The notes beneath the pieces are model-generated. The model saw nothing but the letters and a program-made list of their open reading frames with translations, was not told the DNA's origin and searched no databases. A stretch of 64,000 nt of DNA from Geomonas edaphica (GTDB taxonomy: Bacteria > Desulfobacterota > Desulfuromonadia > Geobacterales > Geobacteraceae): the NCBI RefSeq assembly GCF_004917075.1, contig NZ_SSYB01000001.1:913478-977477 (forward strand), read 5' to 3'. Every line of letters starts with the position of its first letter. Positions within the stretch are counted from its first letter, which is position 1. Positions 63,235 to 64,000 of this stretch are shown here, one piece after another. The position numbers were made by a program, and so were the translations under genes.

Positions 63235-64000
63235 ATGAGAAGACCGGTAGCCGCATTGTACTCTTTGGCAGTCATGTCGCTTCTTGCCGCCCTCTCCCCC
63301 CTGGCCGTCGCCGCTCAACCCGCACCGGGCAAGGTTCCCGTCTCACAAGGCCCGGTAAAACGGATCAATCCTTACTTCAGCACCCAGGCCACCCTCTACA
63401 GTGACAACAGCATCCTCGAGCGAGCCGAGATAAACGGCCCGCCGAAACCTCCCTACGGGTACCACATCCGAGCGACAACCCCGCTTCCGGCACCAACACT
63501 CGCCGCTGGTGGCAACATGCTGCCGGAAGTCCCCGCCTTCCAGTGGGTCTTTGGCTGTTCCGCCGTTTCAGGCTCAATGATCGCCGGGTACTACGACCGC
63601 ACCGGATACCCGAACATCTACACGGGTCCCACTGGCGGCGGCGTGATCCCGCTCATGCAGGATGAGGCCTGGGGTACCTGGATCGACAAGATCGGCGACT
63701 CCTATCCCAACAACCCGCTCATTGCCTCCCACATGGGACTTGACGGCAGAACCACCCTGGGCTCCATAGACAACTACTGGATCTCCTACCTGAGTGCCCG
63801 GAGGGATCCTTACATAGGCCGGTGGACGCAGCATGAATGGGGGGATGCCGTCGGCGATTACATGAAGACAAGCCAGTCCGCCTATAACAACGTAGACGGC
63901 TCGACCTCCTTCTACTATATCAATGCGGCTACCCCGCTTACCTGCGCCGACATGGAGGGGTACAACGAGGCAAGGCTGGACGGCACCTACGGAAGAAAAC
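63235..64000 (+). CDS. Secreted C39-like cysteine peptidase candidate, 3' end outside window
   Basis: The first 255 residues are open to the window edge. A signal peptide is clear (about residues 1-27, ending AVAA). After a Pro-rich stretch comes WVFGCSAVSGSMIAGYYDRTGYPNIYTG (about residues 102-129), which matches the active-site Cys region of C39-like papain-fold peptidases found in exported bacterial proteins. Expected His and Asp residues would lie further on; DNYWISYL and HEWGDAVGDY follow. The ATG at 63235 follows GGAGG. It could also be an inactive relative. Confidence 0.75.
   Translation, partial: MRRPVAALYSLAVMSLLAALSPLAVAAQPAPGKVPVSQGPVKRINPYFSTQATLYSDNSILERAEINGPPKPPYGYHIRATTPLPAPTLAAGGNMLPEVPAFQWVFGCSAVSGSMIAGYYDRTGYPNIYTGPTGGGVIPLMQDEAWGTWIDKIGDSYPNNPLIASHMGLDGRTTLGSIDNYWISYLSARRDPYIGRWTQHEWGDAVGDYMKTSQSAYNNVDGSTSFYYINAATPLTCADMEGYNEARLDGTYGRK

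Overview
This 64 kb window is a GC-rich chromosomal segment that looks like Geobacteraceae (Desulfuromonadota; a Geobacter, Geomonas or Citrifermentans-type organism). The pointers are a periplasmic 12-heme c7-type cytochrome built from four triheme repeats, a DHH-CBS-tRNA nucleotidyltransferase fusion, an AmmeMemoRadiSam protein, a cytidylate kinase-like/BON fusion, a rubrerythrin and a ferritin-like protein, and GC-rich hairpin repeats between many genes. Genus and species cannot be fixed from the sequence alone. Most of the content is housekeeping. No prophage, transposase, integrase or CRISPR array is visible.

Layout, 0-22 kb, almost all minus strand: UDP-sugar enzymes (UDP-glucuronate decarboxylase, partial; ugd); tsaD-rsmA; a PIN-PhoH ATPase; a cysteine desulfurase-like enzyme; an NrnA-like DHH phosphoesterase; a glycine-zipper protein; the DHH-CBS-tRNA nucleotidyltransferase fusion coupled to a Memo protein; scpA and scpB; trpS; a site-2 protease-like M50 protein; an EamA transporter; sbcD-sbcC; and a dienelactone hydrolase.

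22-35 kb: a lipoprotein, a small zinc-ribbon membrane protein, a DUF1456 protein, then 14 exact-length 41-bp repeats ending at the 3' end of ftsH. Next come a 3-hydroxyisobutyrate dehydrogenase-like enzyme, nth, a PHP phosphoesterase, the cytidylate kinase-like/BON fusion, rubrerythrin, MgtC, an MglA-like GTPase with an apparently altered P-loop, a helical-repeat protein and a SPOR protein.

35-54 kb: an EF-G paralogue; the cofactor genes nadC-birA-coaX; the dodecaheme cytochrome; PAP2, DUF72, YaeQ and YkgJ proteins; and a nucleotide-synthesis run purB-mscS-purL-purQ-purF-pyrE, in which purL carries an N-terminal PurS-like part and an MscS channel gene is translationally coupled to purB.

54-64 kb: a WalJ-like metallo-hydrolase and an orphan PAS histidine kinase on the minus strand, then plus-strand gap-pgk-tpiA-secG with a terminator-like hairpin between gap and pgk. 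A tRNA region follows: two identical Leu(GAG), one Leu(CAG), one Ala(GGC). The two Leu(GAG) copies flank a 15-copy hexamer repeat and a 98-residue orphan gene. The window ends inside a secreted C39-like peptidase candidate.

The strongest unexplained signals are non-coding: the 41-bp hairpin array beside ftsH, and at least five families of palindromic or paired inverted repeats placed between genes, often inside operons.
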